From Streptomyces spinoverrucosus (lineage in GTDB: Bacteria; Actinomycetota; Actinomycetes; Streptomycetales; Streptomycetaceae), in the NCBI RefSeq assembly GCF_006539505.1, contig NZ_BJND01000012.1:124001-188000 (forward strand): a stretch of DNA of 64,000 bases. Reading direction: 5' to 3'. The position numbers were made by a program, and so were the translations under genes. Positions 51,375-59,719 of the stretch are shown piece after piece (the stretch's first letter is position 1; each line of letters begins with the position of its first letter). The notes under the pieces were generated by a model that had not been told where the DNA came from, did no database searches, and saw only the letters and a program-made list of their open reading frames with translations.

Positions 51375-52235
51375 GTGAGCGAGCCGCGGTCGGCACCGAC
51401 GGTCGGCCAGGTCGTCCTCGGTCGGCGCCTGCTCGACCTGCGCGAACGCGCCGGCCTCAAGCGCGAGGAAGCCGCCCGTGTGCTGCGTGTCGCCCCCGCC
51501 ACCATCCGCCGTATGGAGACGGCCGAGGTCGCCCTCAAGATCCCGTACCTCCAACTGCTCCTGAAGGCCTACGGCGTCCCCGACGACGAGGCCGACGCCT
51601 TCGTCCAACTGGCCGAGGAGGCCAACAAACCCGGCTGGTGGCAGCGGTTCCACGACATCCTGCCCGGCTGGTTCTCGATGTACGTCAGCCTGGAGGGCGC
51701 CGCCTCCCTCATTCGCAGCTACGAACCCCACTTCGTGCCCGGACTCCTGCAGACCGAGGACTACGCGCGCGGTGTCCTGAAATCGGGCGCCATCGGCCAG
51801 ACCCGGCCCGAGGACATCGAGCGATACGTCGCACTGCGTATGCAACGCCAGGAACTGCTCACCCGTCAGGACGCACCCAGGGTGTGGGCCGTGATGGACG
51901 AGACCGTGCTGCGCCGCCCGGTCGGCGGCCCGGAGGTGATGCGTGCCCAGATCGAAAGACTGCTCGACGCCACGAAGCTGCCCCACGTGACGTTGCAGGT
52001 CGTCCCGTTCGCCACGGGGCCGCACCCCGGCACGTACGGGCCCTTCGTGCTGTTCCGATTCGCCGTGCCCGAACTTCCGGACATGGTCTACAGCGAGTAC
52101 CTGACCGGCGCCGTCTACCTGGACGCGCGCGCAGAGGTGGCGACCCACCTCGAGGTCATGGACCGCATGGCGGCGCAGGCCGCTACGGCACATCGCACGA
52201 AGGAGATCCTGGAGGATCTCCGCAAGGAGCTGTGA
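51375..52235 (+). CDS. XRE-family regulator with DUF5753 (WhiJ/Scr1-like)
   Basis: 286 aa. Helix-turn-helix at residues ~15-70 (LDLRERAGLKREEAARVLRV, then APATIRRMETAEVALKIPYL). DUF5753 fills the rest: PGLLQTEDYARGVL, RMQRQELLTRQDAPRVWAVM and YGPFVLFRFAVPELPDMVYS. GTG at 51375 with GTGGAGG upstream. It abuts a DUF397 gene, the standard Streptomyces pairing in which the small partner modulates the regulator. Likely DNA targets: the palindromes at 51184-51217. Confidence 0.92.
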   Translation: MSEPRSAPTVGQVVLGRRLLDLRERAGLKREEAARVLRVAPATIRRMETAEVALKIPYLQLLLKAYGVPDDEADAFVQLAEEANKPGWWQRFHDILPGWFSMYVSLEGAASLIRSYEPHFVPGLLQTEDYARGVLKSGAIGQTRPEDIERYVALRMQRQELLTRQDAPRVWAVMDETVLRRPVGGPEVMRAQIERLLDATKLPHVTLQVVPFATGPHPGTYGPFVLFRFAVPELPDMVYSEYLTGAVYLDARAEVATHLEVMDRMAAQAATAHRTKEILEDLRKEL

Positions 52236-52511
52236 ATGGATCGCATCACGTCCCAGCCCAAGCCGCGGATCCGCGCCGAGCGGATCTACAACGGCATGCC
52301 CGCCCGGGAACTGGGCAGCGAGGGCTGGCACAAGCCGTGGAGCGGCGGCAACGGGGGCAACTGCCTGGAGGCGATGAAGCTCGCCGACGGCCGTATCGCC
52401 GTCCGGCAGTCCACCGACCCGGACGGACCGGCGCTGATCTACACCTCCGACGAGATGACGGCGTTCATAGAGGGTGCGAAGGCGGGCGAAGCGGACTTCC
52501 TGTTGTCCTGA
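52236..52511 (+). CDS. DUF397 domain protein (BldB/WhiJ-partner type)
   Basis: 91 aa; the ATG directly follows the TGA of the XRE gene. DUF397 features: SEGWHKPWSGGNGGNCLEAM, IAVRQSTDPDGPALIYTSDE, then MTAFIEGAKAGEADFLL. Such proteins antagonise the adjacent XRE regulator in the WhiJ-type systems that have been studied. Translationally coupled to it. Confidence 0.9.
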   Translation: MDRITSQPKPRIRAERIYNGMPARELGSEGWHKPWSGGNGGNCLEAMKLADGRIAVRQSTDPDGPALIYTSDEMTAFIEGAKAGEADFLLS

Positions 52512-52525
52512 CCGATTTTGGCTCG

Positions 52526-52555
52526 TTGACGTGCTCTTCGTGCTCCTTCTTTATG
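52526..52555 (+). promoter_or_regulatory. Possible promoter of the SAV_2177-type methyltransferase
   Basis: TTGACG and TTTATG lie 18 bp apart in a 109-bp spacer that is unusually AT-rich for this genome. Moderate match only. Confidence 0.45.
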
Positions 52556-52620
52556 GCTCAACTTCCTTATCTTGGTACTGACTTGATCGCTTATCGCATC
52601 CGACGCTTACGGAGTGCCTC

Positions 52621-53409
52621 ATGACCGGGATCGACACCAGCAAGCCCCATCCCGCGCGGATGTACGACTGGTACCTCGGCGGCAAGGACAACTACCCCGT
52701 CGACGAGGAGATGGGCCGGCAGATGCTGGCCCTGGACCCGCGCGTGCCGGTGATGGCGCGGGTCAACCGCGCGTTCATGCACCGGGCCACGCGCTGGCTG
52801 GCCGGCAACGGCGTACGGCAGTTCCTGGACATCGGCACGGGCATCCCCACCGAACCCAACCTCCACCAGATCGCGCAGGCCGTCGCACCGGACGCGCGCG
52901 TGGTCTACTGCGACAACGACCCGATCGTGCTGGCCCACGCGGAGGCCCTGCTGCGCGGCACGCCCGAGGGCGTGACCGAGTACCTCCAGGCCGATGTGCG
53001 GGAACCGGCCACCATCATCGACGGGGCCAGGAAGTCCCTGGACCTCAGTCGCCCCGTGGCCCTCTCCCTCGTCGCACTGCTGCACTTCGTCCCCGACGAG
53101 GACGGCGCGCACGAACTGGTCGCCGAGCTGCTGGCCGAACTCCCGTCCGGCAGCTACCTGATGATGACCCACGCCACCGCCGACTTCACGCCGGAGGAGT
53201 CGGCTGCGGCCACCGAGAAGCTCAAGGCGGCGGGCGTCACGCTGGCGTTGCGGTCGCGGGACGAGTTCGCCGGGTTCTTCGACGGGCTCGAACTGGTCGA
53301 GCCGGGAGTCGTGGTGGTGCCCGAGTGGCATCCGGAGCTGGGGGAGCCGGTACCGGGGCAGGACGACGGGGTGATTCCGGGGTACGGGGCGGTGGGGCGG
53401 AAGGCGTAG
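52621..53409 (+). CDS. SAV_2177/DUF574-family SAM-dependent methyltransferase
   Basis: 262 aa. Family start SKPHPARMYDWYLGGKDNYP and motif I FLDIGTGIPTEPNLHQIAQA, followed by ARVVYCDNDPIVLAHAEALL and PVALSLVALLHFVPDEDGA. These proteins are very common in Streptomyces, often beside XRE/DUF397 pairs, as here. The substrate is unknown. ATG at 52621; the upstream spacer has a possible promoter, so it may be transcribed independently. Confidence 0.92.
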   Translation: MTGIDTSKPHPARMYDWYLGGKDNYPVDEEMGRQMLALDPRVPVMARVNRAFMHRATRWLAGNGVRQFLDIGTGIPTEPNLHQIAQAVAPDARVVYCDNDPIVLAHAEALLRGTPEGVTEYLQADVREPATIIDGARKSLDLSRPVALSLVALLHFVPDEDGAHELVAELLAELPSGSYLMMTHATADFTPEESAAATEKLKAAGVTLALRSRDEFAGFFDGLELVEPGVVVVPEWHPELGEPVPGQDDGVIPGYGAVGRKA

Positions 53410-53435
53410 CGGTGGGGCGGCGCCGTGGGGTGGGG

Positions 53436-53495
53436 CGTAAGCGTTTACGTCCCTCGCGGGGGCGGCCCGGTGGGCGGGGCGCGTAAGCGTTTACG
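53436..53495. repeat. Two identical 14-bp palindromic elements between convergent genes
   Basis: CGTAAGCGTTTACG occurs at 53436-53449 and 53482-53495, 46 bp apart, each inside a slightly longer identical context (GCGTAAGCGTTTACGTCC). Arms CGTAA and TTACG are perfect. The central AAGCGTTT resembles LacI-family half-sites, but no such regulator is nearby. They sit between two convergent stops, so a hairpin/terminator role is the alternative. Confidence 0.7.
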
Positions 53496-53505
53496 TCCGG
53501 GGCGG

Positions 53506-54907
53506 TCATGGGGGCGGCAGTACGCCGCACAGCGCGTCCAGCGCCGCCCCGTAGGCGTGTTCCGAGGGGGTCGCGTAGCCGACGACCAGGCCGTCCCGTG
53601 CGGTCATGTCCGTGCGCGGGTGCCGGAACGCGCCGAGGCCGTCGAGGGCGACGCCCTGCCCGGCGGCGGCCTTGACCGTGGAGCGCTCGGTGCCGGGCGG
53701 CAACCGCAGCACCGCGTGCAGGCCGGCCGCGACGCCGGTCACCTCGATGTGCGGGGCGTGCTCGGCAAGCGTGGCGACGAGACGGTCCCGGCGGCTGCGG
53801 TACCGCTGCCGCATCCGCCGCACATGACGGTCGTACGACCCCTTGGTGATGAAGTCGGCGAGGCTGAGCTGGTCCAGGACGCTCGCCCACCCCTCCCGCT
53901 CGCCCTTCGCCGCGAGGACGCCGTCGACGTACCGCTCCCGCAGGACCATCCACCCCAGCCGCAGTGCCGGTGACAGGCTCTTGCTGACCGACCCGATGTG
54001 GATCACCCGCTCCGGGTCCAGGCCCTGGACGGCTCCGACGGGTTTGCGGTCGTAGCGGAACTCCCCGTCGTAGTCGTCCTCCAGGATCACGCCCCCACGC
54101 GCGCGTGCCCAGTCGATGACGGCGGCGCGGCGCGTGGCGTGCAGCGGGCCGCCGGTCGGGAACTGGTGGGCCGGCGTGAGCAGGACGGCCCGTTCCCGCG
54201 TGAGCAGGTCGACGCGGGCGCCGTCCTCGTCCAGGGGGAGCGGCAGCGTCCGTACGCCGGCCGCTGTCAGCAACTCGCGGTGGAAGCCGAGCCCGTACGC
54301 CTCCACTGCCAGCGGGCCGCGCAGGACGCCGTCCCCGCCTTGGCCGAACAGCAGCCGCAGGGCGTGCGCGAAGCCGGAGCAGATCACGATCCGCCCCGGC
54401 TCGGTGCGTACGCCGCGCGCGCGTGCCAGGTACTCGGTGAGCGCCTCGCGCAGTTCCCGGCGGCCCGCCGGGTCGCCCGGGCCGAACGCCTCGTTGGGCG
54501 CCTGCTGGAGCGCCCGCCGGTAGGAGGCGAGCCAGTCCGCGCGCGGGAACGCGGAGGCGTCCGGGGTGCCCTGCCGGAGGTCGTGTCGTGGGCCACGCGC
54601 GCGTGCGGGCGTCTTCTTCGCGACCCGGGTACTGCCCTTGAGGGGCTCGGCGCGGTCGGCGACGCGGGTGCCCGAGCCCTGGCGGGCGGTCAGCCAGCCC
54701 TCGGCGGCGAGTTCCGCGTAGGCGTCGGCGACCGTGTTGCGGGCGACACCGAGGTCGGCGGCGAGCGAGCGGTACGGGGGCAGGCGGGTGCCGGGGGCGA
54801 GTCGGCCGCTGCGTACGGCGTCCCGCAGTGCCCGGATGAGGGCGGCGCGGCGGCCGCCCGGGCCGGACAGCTCCAGGTGCAGGTCAGCGCCGATGGGCCC
54901 AGGTCAC
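53506..54907 (-). CDS. MocR/PdxR-like GntR regulator with aminotransferase domain, start disrupted
   Basis: About 466 aa. N-terminal GntR winged helix (LIRALRDAVRSGRLAPGTRL, then PPYRSLAADLGVARNTVADA) and a fold-type I aminotransferase domain with the PLP lysine in HIGSVSKSLSPALRLGW, plus LEDDYDGEFRYDRKPV. The frame is open upstream to a stop at 54904-54906 but contains no ATG, GTG or TTG before 54387. A GTG at 54907 in the other frame followed by deletion of one C in GGGCCC (54895-54900) would give the expected start VTWAIGADLHLEL. A frameshift or sequencing error is therefore likely; a CTG start is possible. Target unknown. Confidence 0.78.
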
Positions 54908-55373
54908 CGCCCTGATCTGCACGATCAACACCTGGAACCGGGTGGCGCTGTCGACAGCGAAGGTGGCCGGGGACGGACGAGCGTCGCAGCTGACCCGGCC
55001 GGGGGCGGGGCTGCATGCCGGTTGCCGTGGCGCGGGTGGCTACGGCGACCGGCACTATCCGGGGGCGCGCCTTTGGCGCCGGTGGCCGTGGCGCGTGGGT
55101 GGCCTGGTGCGGTGGCCACGTGTGCTGGCCAGGTGTGCTGTCCGGTCAGGATCGGGCGGTGCGCCTCACTGCTTCGCCTCGTCTCACCGTCCACCTGGCT
55201 CCGCCGCCACGGCGCTCAATCCCCACGGCGCGTCCCGGCGGTGCCGAACCCGCCTGCCTCCGGAGCCCGCCGAAGCCGCCTGCCTCCGGGGCCCCGCCGG
55301 ACCCCCGGAGGCCGCCAGCCCTTCGAACCCACCGCCCCCGAACCCACCAGCCCCCAAACCGCCAGCCGCCCCC
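54908..55373. other. 466-bp stretch without a convincing gene
   Basis: GC-rich sequence with partly repeated motifs (GTGGCCGTGGCGCG, GGTTGCCGTGGCGCGGGTGG) up to about 55130, then a proline-codon-rich repetitive part (CCCGCCGAAGCCGCCTGCCT, repeated with variation) running into the gltD stop. Frames are open by composition only. The promoter of the MocR gene should lie at the left end, and the rest looks like decayed minisatellite. Confidence 0.5.
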
Positions 55374-56861
55374 TCACACCACCATCGGCCGGTCATACGG
55401 CCCAATAGGCGCCGGTAGCTCCGAGCTCCCCGTCAGATGGCGGTCGACCGCCGCTGCCACCGCCCGCCCCTCCGCGATCGCCCACACGATGAGCGACTGG
55501 CCCCGCGCCGCGTCACCCGCGGCGAACACGCCGGGGACGTTCGTCGCGAACTCGGCGTCCCGTGTGATCGTGCCGCGCGGCTCCAGCTCCAGCCCCAGTT
55601 GGTCGATGAGCCCGTCCTCCCGGTCGGGCCCGGAGAAGCCGAGCGCGAGTAGTACGAGGTCGGCGGGCAGTGTGCGCTCGGTGCCGGACACCGGACGTCG
55701 CTGTGCGTCGACCTCGACCAGGTTCAGCCACCGCACATGCCCCTGCGCGTCCCCTGTGAAGTGGAGCGTCGACGCCGCGAACAACCGCGCGTCCGCATCC
55801 GCCGCCGGCGCGGTCCGCAGATCGCGCGCCTCCTCGTGTGCCGCCGAGAGCCGGTAGATCTTCGGGTACGTCGGCCAGGGCTCCGCATCCTCGTCCCGCC
55901 CGGCCCCCGGCTGCGCGTAGATGTCCAGCTGCGTCACCGACGCCGCACCTTCCCGTACCGCCGTCCCCAGACAGTCCGCCCCCGTGTCACCACCCCCGAC
56001 GATCACGACATGCTTCCCGGCCGCCGACAGCGGCGAGACCTCCAGATCGCCCTCACAGACCCGATTGGCCAGCGGCAGATACTCCATCGCCTGATGCACA
56101 CCGGCCAACTCCCGCCCCGGCACGGGAAGTTCACGCCACGCCGTCGCCCCGGTCGCGATCACCACGGCGTCGTACCGCGACCGCAGCTCCGCCGCCCCGA
56201 TGTCCCGCCCGACCGCCGTCGACGTACGGAACTTGGTCCCCTCGGCCCGCATCTGCTCCAGCCGCCGTTCCAGATGGTGCTTCTCCATCTTGAACTCGGG
56301 GATCCCGTACCGCATCAGCCCGCCGAGCCGGTCGTCCTTCTCGTACACGGCGACGGTGTGCCCCGCCCGCGTCAGCTGCTGTGCCGCCGCCAGTCCCGTG
56401 GGCCCCGACCCGATCACCGCGACCGTCCGCCCGCTCAGCCGCTCCGGCGGACTCGGCGGCGCGAAACCCTCCTCCCAGGCCCGGTCGGCGATCGCGCACT
56501 CGACGTTCTTGATGGTGACCGCCGGCTGGTTGATGGCGAGCACGCACCCGGCCTCGCACGGCGCCGGACACAACCGCCCCGTGAACTCGGGGAAGTTGTT
56601 CGTGGCGTGCAACCGGTCGCTCGCCGCCCGCCAGTCGTCCCGGGAGACCAGGTCGTTCCACTCCGGGATCAGATTGCCCAGCGGACAGGCGTCGTGGCAG
56701 AACGGTATGCCGCAGTCCATGCAGCGGTCCGCCTGCTGGTTGATGATGGGCAGCAGTGCCCCCGGGACGTAGACCTCGTTCCAGTCCCGCACCCGCTCCT
56801 CGACCGGCCGGCGAGGCCAGTCCTGGCGGGGGGTGGTCATGAAACCCTTGGGATCGGCCAT
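55374..56861 (-). CDS. gltD: Glutamate synthase small (beta) subunit-like NADPH-dependent oxidoreductase, without gltB
   Basis: 495 aa. Cysteines for two Fe-S clusters are in DRCMDCGIPFCHDACPLGNL and in GRLCPAPCEAGCVLAIN. FAD site RTVAVIGSGPTGLAAAQQL and NADPH site KHVVIVGGGDTGADCLGTAV are intact, and the C-terminal ATNVPGVFAAGDAARGQSLI closes the FAD fold. ATG at 56861 (MADPKGFMTTPRQDW) has AAGGA upstream. No large subunit is adjacent, so this is an orphan GltD paralogue that may donate electrons to a remote GltB or another partner. Confidence 0.92.
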   Translation of the reverse strand: MADPKGFMTTPRQDWPRRPVEERVRDWNEVYVPGALLPIINQQADRCMDCGIPFCHDACPLGNLIPEWNDLVSRDDWRAASDRLHATNNFPEFTGRLCPAPCEAGCVLAINQPAVTIKNVECAIADRAWEEGFAPPSPPERLSGRTVAVIGSGPTGLAAAQQLTRAGHTVAVYEKDDRLGGLMRYGIPEFKMEKHHLERRLEQMRAEGTKFRTSTAVGRDIGAAELRSRYDAVVIATGATAWRELPVPGRELAGVHQAMEYLPLANRVCEGDLEVSPLSAAGKHVVIVGGGDTGADCLGTAVREGAASVTQLDIYAQPGAGRDEDAEPWPTYPKIYRLSAAHEEARDLRTAPAADADARLFAASTLHFTGDAQGHVRWLNLVEVDAQRRPVSGTERTLPADLVLLALGFSGPDREDGLIDQLGLELEPRGTITRDAEFATNVPGVFAAGDAARGQSLIVWAIAEGRAVAAAVDRHLTGSSELPAPIGPYDRPMVV

Positions 56862-56969
56862 GGCCGGTTTTCCTTGCATAGGGGTACGACGGGCCGTGCG
56901 TCATCGGCGGCACCCTTTCGGCCACGATACGTCCCGTCCGCCACCTGTGCAGAGCCCCCGCCCGGCGCC

Positions 56970-57449
56970 TCACGCCAGGGCCAGCACGTACGCCACCACC
57001 GCGCCGGCCGCGGCGACCGTCCGGACGTGGTTCCACGCCGTCCACTGGCGCACGTACGTCGGCCAGTACGCGGCCGCCTCAGCGGTGCCCGCGTCCACTG
57101 TGACCAGCGCGTTGTTGCGCGGCACGTTCGCGAGCACGGTCACCCCGAAGCACCCGAACAGATACAGCGCGCTGCCCACCAGCAGCTCCACCGCCCCCTC
57201 GTCCGGCCACAGCACGAACGTCACCACGGCTATCACCGCGCACAGCAGCGTCGACCCCAGGAACACGATCATGAAGCCCGGCCGCAACGCCTGCACATTG
57301 ATCGCCTTCATCGCGGCGACGCCCTGCGCGGGCGGCAGCGCGGCGAGCGCCTGCATCACGAACGTCGAGAAGGCGCAGAACACCCCGGCCACCAGCCCGG
57401 CCCCGACCAGCCCCACGACCGTCAGCACGAAGTACGGCCCGTCGATCAC
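56970..57449 (-). CDS. DUF1772 (anthrone-oxygenase-like) membrane protein
   Basis: 159 aa with four membrane helices: VLTVVGLVGAGLVAGVFCAF, GFMIVFLGSTLLCAVIAVVT, AVELLVGSALYLFGCFGVTV and VRTVAAAGAVVAYVLAL. The family signature NVPRNNALVTVDAGTAEAAA and WPTYVRQWTAWNHVRT is present. The GTG at 57449 has GGGAGG 10 nt upstream. Some members act on anthrones; for stand-alone genes like this the role is unknown. Confidence 0.88.
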   Translation of the reverse strand: MIDGPYFVLTVVGLVGAGLVAGVFCAFSTFVMQALAALPPAQGVAAMKAINVQALRPGFMIVFLGSTLLCAVIAVVTFVLWPDEGAVELLVGSALYLFGCFGVTVLANVPRNNALVTVDAGTAEAAAYWPTYVRQWTAWNHVRTVAAAGAVVAYVLALA

Positions 57450-57615
57450 GTCACCCACTCCTCCCACTCTCCGGCCGGGCCACCGCCCAGCACACCGGTC
57501 ATGCCCATTCCCCATCAGTGAATCCCGGCCCACCGACCCGGACCATTTCTCAACGCCGCAGCCCCATACGCTCCAGACCCGGGCCCTACCCCGGCCCGTG
57601 CCGAGCCCGGGGCCC

Positions 57616-58350
57616 TCACCCGACGGAGTCGAGCCCCACGTCCCGCCACTCCCGCAGCACCGCCTCCACGGTCGCCGCTATCCTCCGCCGCGCCTCGTAT
57701 CTGGGCACCCCACTCATCAGCAGCTGGTCATACGGCGTGTCCACATGCCGCACCGCCGCCACTACCGCCGACGTCACCGCCCCCTCCGTCAACGCCCGCC
57801 CGGCCGCCGTCCGCCCCACGCGCCCACTGCCCCGCAGGGACGCGTACGCCGCGATCGCCCGCGCCCGCTCCGGTGGGCACCCGGGAAACAGCCGCAGGAT
57901 CTCCGCCGTGAACGCCTCCGCGAACTGCGCGTCCTCCATCGCCCTGCGCTGTGCGTCCCGCGCCCGGCGCCGCCGCCGGGCCTCCGCGTCCGCCAGGCAC
58001 CGTTCCTCGGCCCGGGCGAGCCCCGCCTCCTCGACGAGGACGCCCTGCCGCTCGTAACGGCTCTTGCGCCGGTTGAACCGCACGACGACCACCGACAGCG
58101 AACTCTCCTCCCGTGCCCTGCGCGTCAGCGCGGTGTCGCCGCGCGGCAGGAACACCAGATGGCCGAGGTCGGCACAGTCGAGGCACCGCGGTACCCCGTC
58201 CTCGATGACGAGCAGGGACAGCGGCCCACGCCGGCACTTGGCGCAGCGCTTCTTCTTCAGTGGCTGGATGACGACAGGAGCGGTACGGGAACCGGTGAGG
58301 GGTCTGATCTCGCCCTCGCCGGAGGACGAGGGAGTCACACGCACTGCCAT
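57616..58350 (-). CDS. DUF2293 domain protein
   Basis: 244 aa. A CxxC pair near the start (KKRCAKCRRGPLSLLVIEDG, then PRCLDCADLGH) suggests a zinc ribbon. A basic, coiled-coil middle (RARDAQRRAMEDAQFAEAF) is followed by the DUF2293 domain at the C-terminus (ILRLFPGCPPERARAIAAYA, then HVDTPYDQLLMSGVPRYEAR). Cytoplasmic, probably nucleic-acid associated from the zinc ribbon and basic content; this is inference. Divergent from the uridine-kinase-like gene. Confidence 0.87.
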   Translation of the reverse strand: MAVRVTPSSSGEGEIRPLTGSRTAPVVIQPLKKKRCAKCRRGPLSLLVIEDGVPRCLDCADLGHLVFLPRGDTALTRRAREESSLSVVVVRFNRRKSRYERQGVLVEEAGLARAEERCLADAEARRRRRARDAQRRAMEDAQFAEAFTAEILRLFPGCPPERARAIAAYASLRGSGRVGRTAAGRALTEGAVTSAVVAAVRHVDTPYDQLLMSGVPRYEARRRIAATVEAVLREWRDVGLDSVG

Positions 58351-58439
58351 ATCCGCTTCATTCCCACGGCTCCACGCCCTCCACGCCCCCGCGCGTCTGT
58401 CATGTCCTCCACCTCCCCCGCATCCGTAATCATGGTCAT

Positions 58440-59072
58440 GTGCGACTCGAAGCGATCACCTGGGACCGGCTCGTCGACCGCCTCGCCGAACGCCTGCTCG
58501 ACCTGAAGCCGGCCGACGGCAGCCCCTGGCCACGCATCGCCTTCGACGGCGCCCCGGCGGCCGCCCCGGGAGACCTCGCCGCACGCGTCCACGAGGCCCT
58601 GCGCATACGCGGCCGCCCGTCCCTGGTCGTCGGCACGGAAGGCTTCCTGCGCCCGGCCTCTGTCCGTCTGGAGCACGGGCACCAGGACGTGGACGCCTAC
58701 TACGACGGCTGGTTCGACACCGGCGCCCTGTGGCGCGAGGTGTTCGGCCCCCTCGAACCCGGCGGCGACGGTCGCGTCCTGCCCGACCTTCTGGACCCGG
58801 TCACCGACCGCGCCACCCGCAGCCCGTACGTCCAACTGCCGCCCGGCGGCATGCTGTTGCTGCATGGCCCCCTCCTCCTGCGCCACTGGTTCCCCTTCGA
58901 CCTGAGTGTTCATCTCCTCCTCTCCCCGGGCGCCCTGCGCCGCCGCACCCCGCAGGCCGAGCACTGGACCCTCCCCGCCTTCGAGCGCTACGAGGACGAG
59001 ACCGACCCCGCCGGCACCGCCGACGTCCTCGTCCGCGCCGACGATCCGCGCCGCCCGGCGTGGCGCGGCTGA
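58440..59072 (+). CDS. Uridine kinase-like protein with atypical P-loop
   Basis: 210 aa. The order of elements follows the nucleoside-kinase fold: PWPRIAFDGAPAAAPGDLAA at the P-loop position, DVDAYYDGWFDTGALWREVF (the YYDGWFD is typical of the actinobacterial uridine-kinase-like group), and LLLHGPLLLRHWF. The P-loop lacks the GKT/S lysine (DGAPAAAPGD), so catalytic activity is doubtful. GTG start at 58440 without a ribosome-binding site; a leaderless transcript is possible (TAATCAT lies just upstream). Confidence 0.72.
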   Translation: MRLEAITWDRLVDRLAERLLDLKPADGSPWPRIAFDGAPAAAPGDLAARVHEALRIRGRPSLVVGTEGFLRPASVRLEHGHQDVDAYYDGWFDTGALWREVFGPLEPGGDGRVLPDLLDPVTDRATRSPYVQLPPGGMLLLHGPLLLRHWFPFDLSVHLLLSPGALRRRTPQAEHWTLPAFERYEDETDPAGTADVLVRADDPRRPAWRG

Positions 59073-59256
59073 CCGGAGCGCCGATCGGATTCCCCTCCGC
59101 CGCGACCCGCGCATCAGCTACCGCAGAAGATCATCGGTTTCTCCGCCTGACCGCCGCCCCAGGTGCGTGCGCCGGGCGACCCGACGAGAATGAAGGGCGC
59201 CGGTACCAGCGGTGCGTCCCGCGCCGCGCCGGCCGTCCGGCACCGGGAGGTACTCC

Positions 59257-59685
59257 ATGACCACTGCCGGAGAGATCATGCACCGGGGCGCCCAGTGGAT
59301 CCCCGCGCACCAGACCCTAGACCGCGCCGCCCAGCTGATGCGTGAGCTCAACGTCGGAGCCCTGCCCATCAGTGACCAGAACGAACGGCTCTGCGGCATC
59401 CTCACCGACCGCGACATCGTGGTCGGCTGTGTGGCCATGGGCCACGACCCGTCCAAGGTCACCGCGGGCGAGATGGCCAAGGGCACACCGCGCTGGATCG
59501 ACGCTAACGCCGATGTCAGCGAGGTGCTCCAGGAGATGGAGGACCACCAGATCCGCAGGCTGCCCGTCATCGAGAACAAGCGCCTGGTCGGCATGATCAG
59601 CGAGGCCGATCTCGCCCAGCATCTGACGGAGGATCAGATCGGCGCCTGGGCGGAACGCGTCTACGCCAGGAGCGCAAGCCGCTGA
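59257..59685 (+). CDS. CBS-domain protein
   Basis: 142 aa consisting of a CBS pair: TAGEIMHRGAQWIPAHQTLD, then GALPISDQNERLCGILTDRD for the first, and TPRWIDANADVSEVLQEMED, then IRRLPVIENKRLVGMISEAD for the second. Binds an adenosyl ligand (AMP, ATP or SAM) and acts as an energy sensor. The ATG at 59257 has GGGAGG 6 nt upstream. Convergent with corA; the two stops share a hairpin. Confidence 0.92.
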   Translation: MTTAGEIMHRGAQWIPAHQTLDRAAQLMRELNVGALPISDQNERLCGILTDRDIVVGCVAMGHDPSKVTAGEMAKGTPRWIDANADVSEVLQEMEDHQIRRLPVIENKRLVGMISEADLAQHLTEDQIGAWAERVYARSASR

Positions 59686-59719
59686 CCGCCGGCCCGCCTT
59701 ACCCACACCCGGGCGGTCA
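59683..59719. terminator. Possible bidirectional terminator between the CBS gene and corA
   Basis: TGACCGCC and GGCGGTCA form an 8-bp perfect stem with a 21-nt GC-rich loop. Each arm contains the stop codon of one convergent gene. Modest strength. Confidence 0.4.

Noticed and set aside
54908..55373. Small genes in the gltD-MocR spacer
   Set aside because: All open frames are low-complexity and lack ribosome-binding sites.
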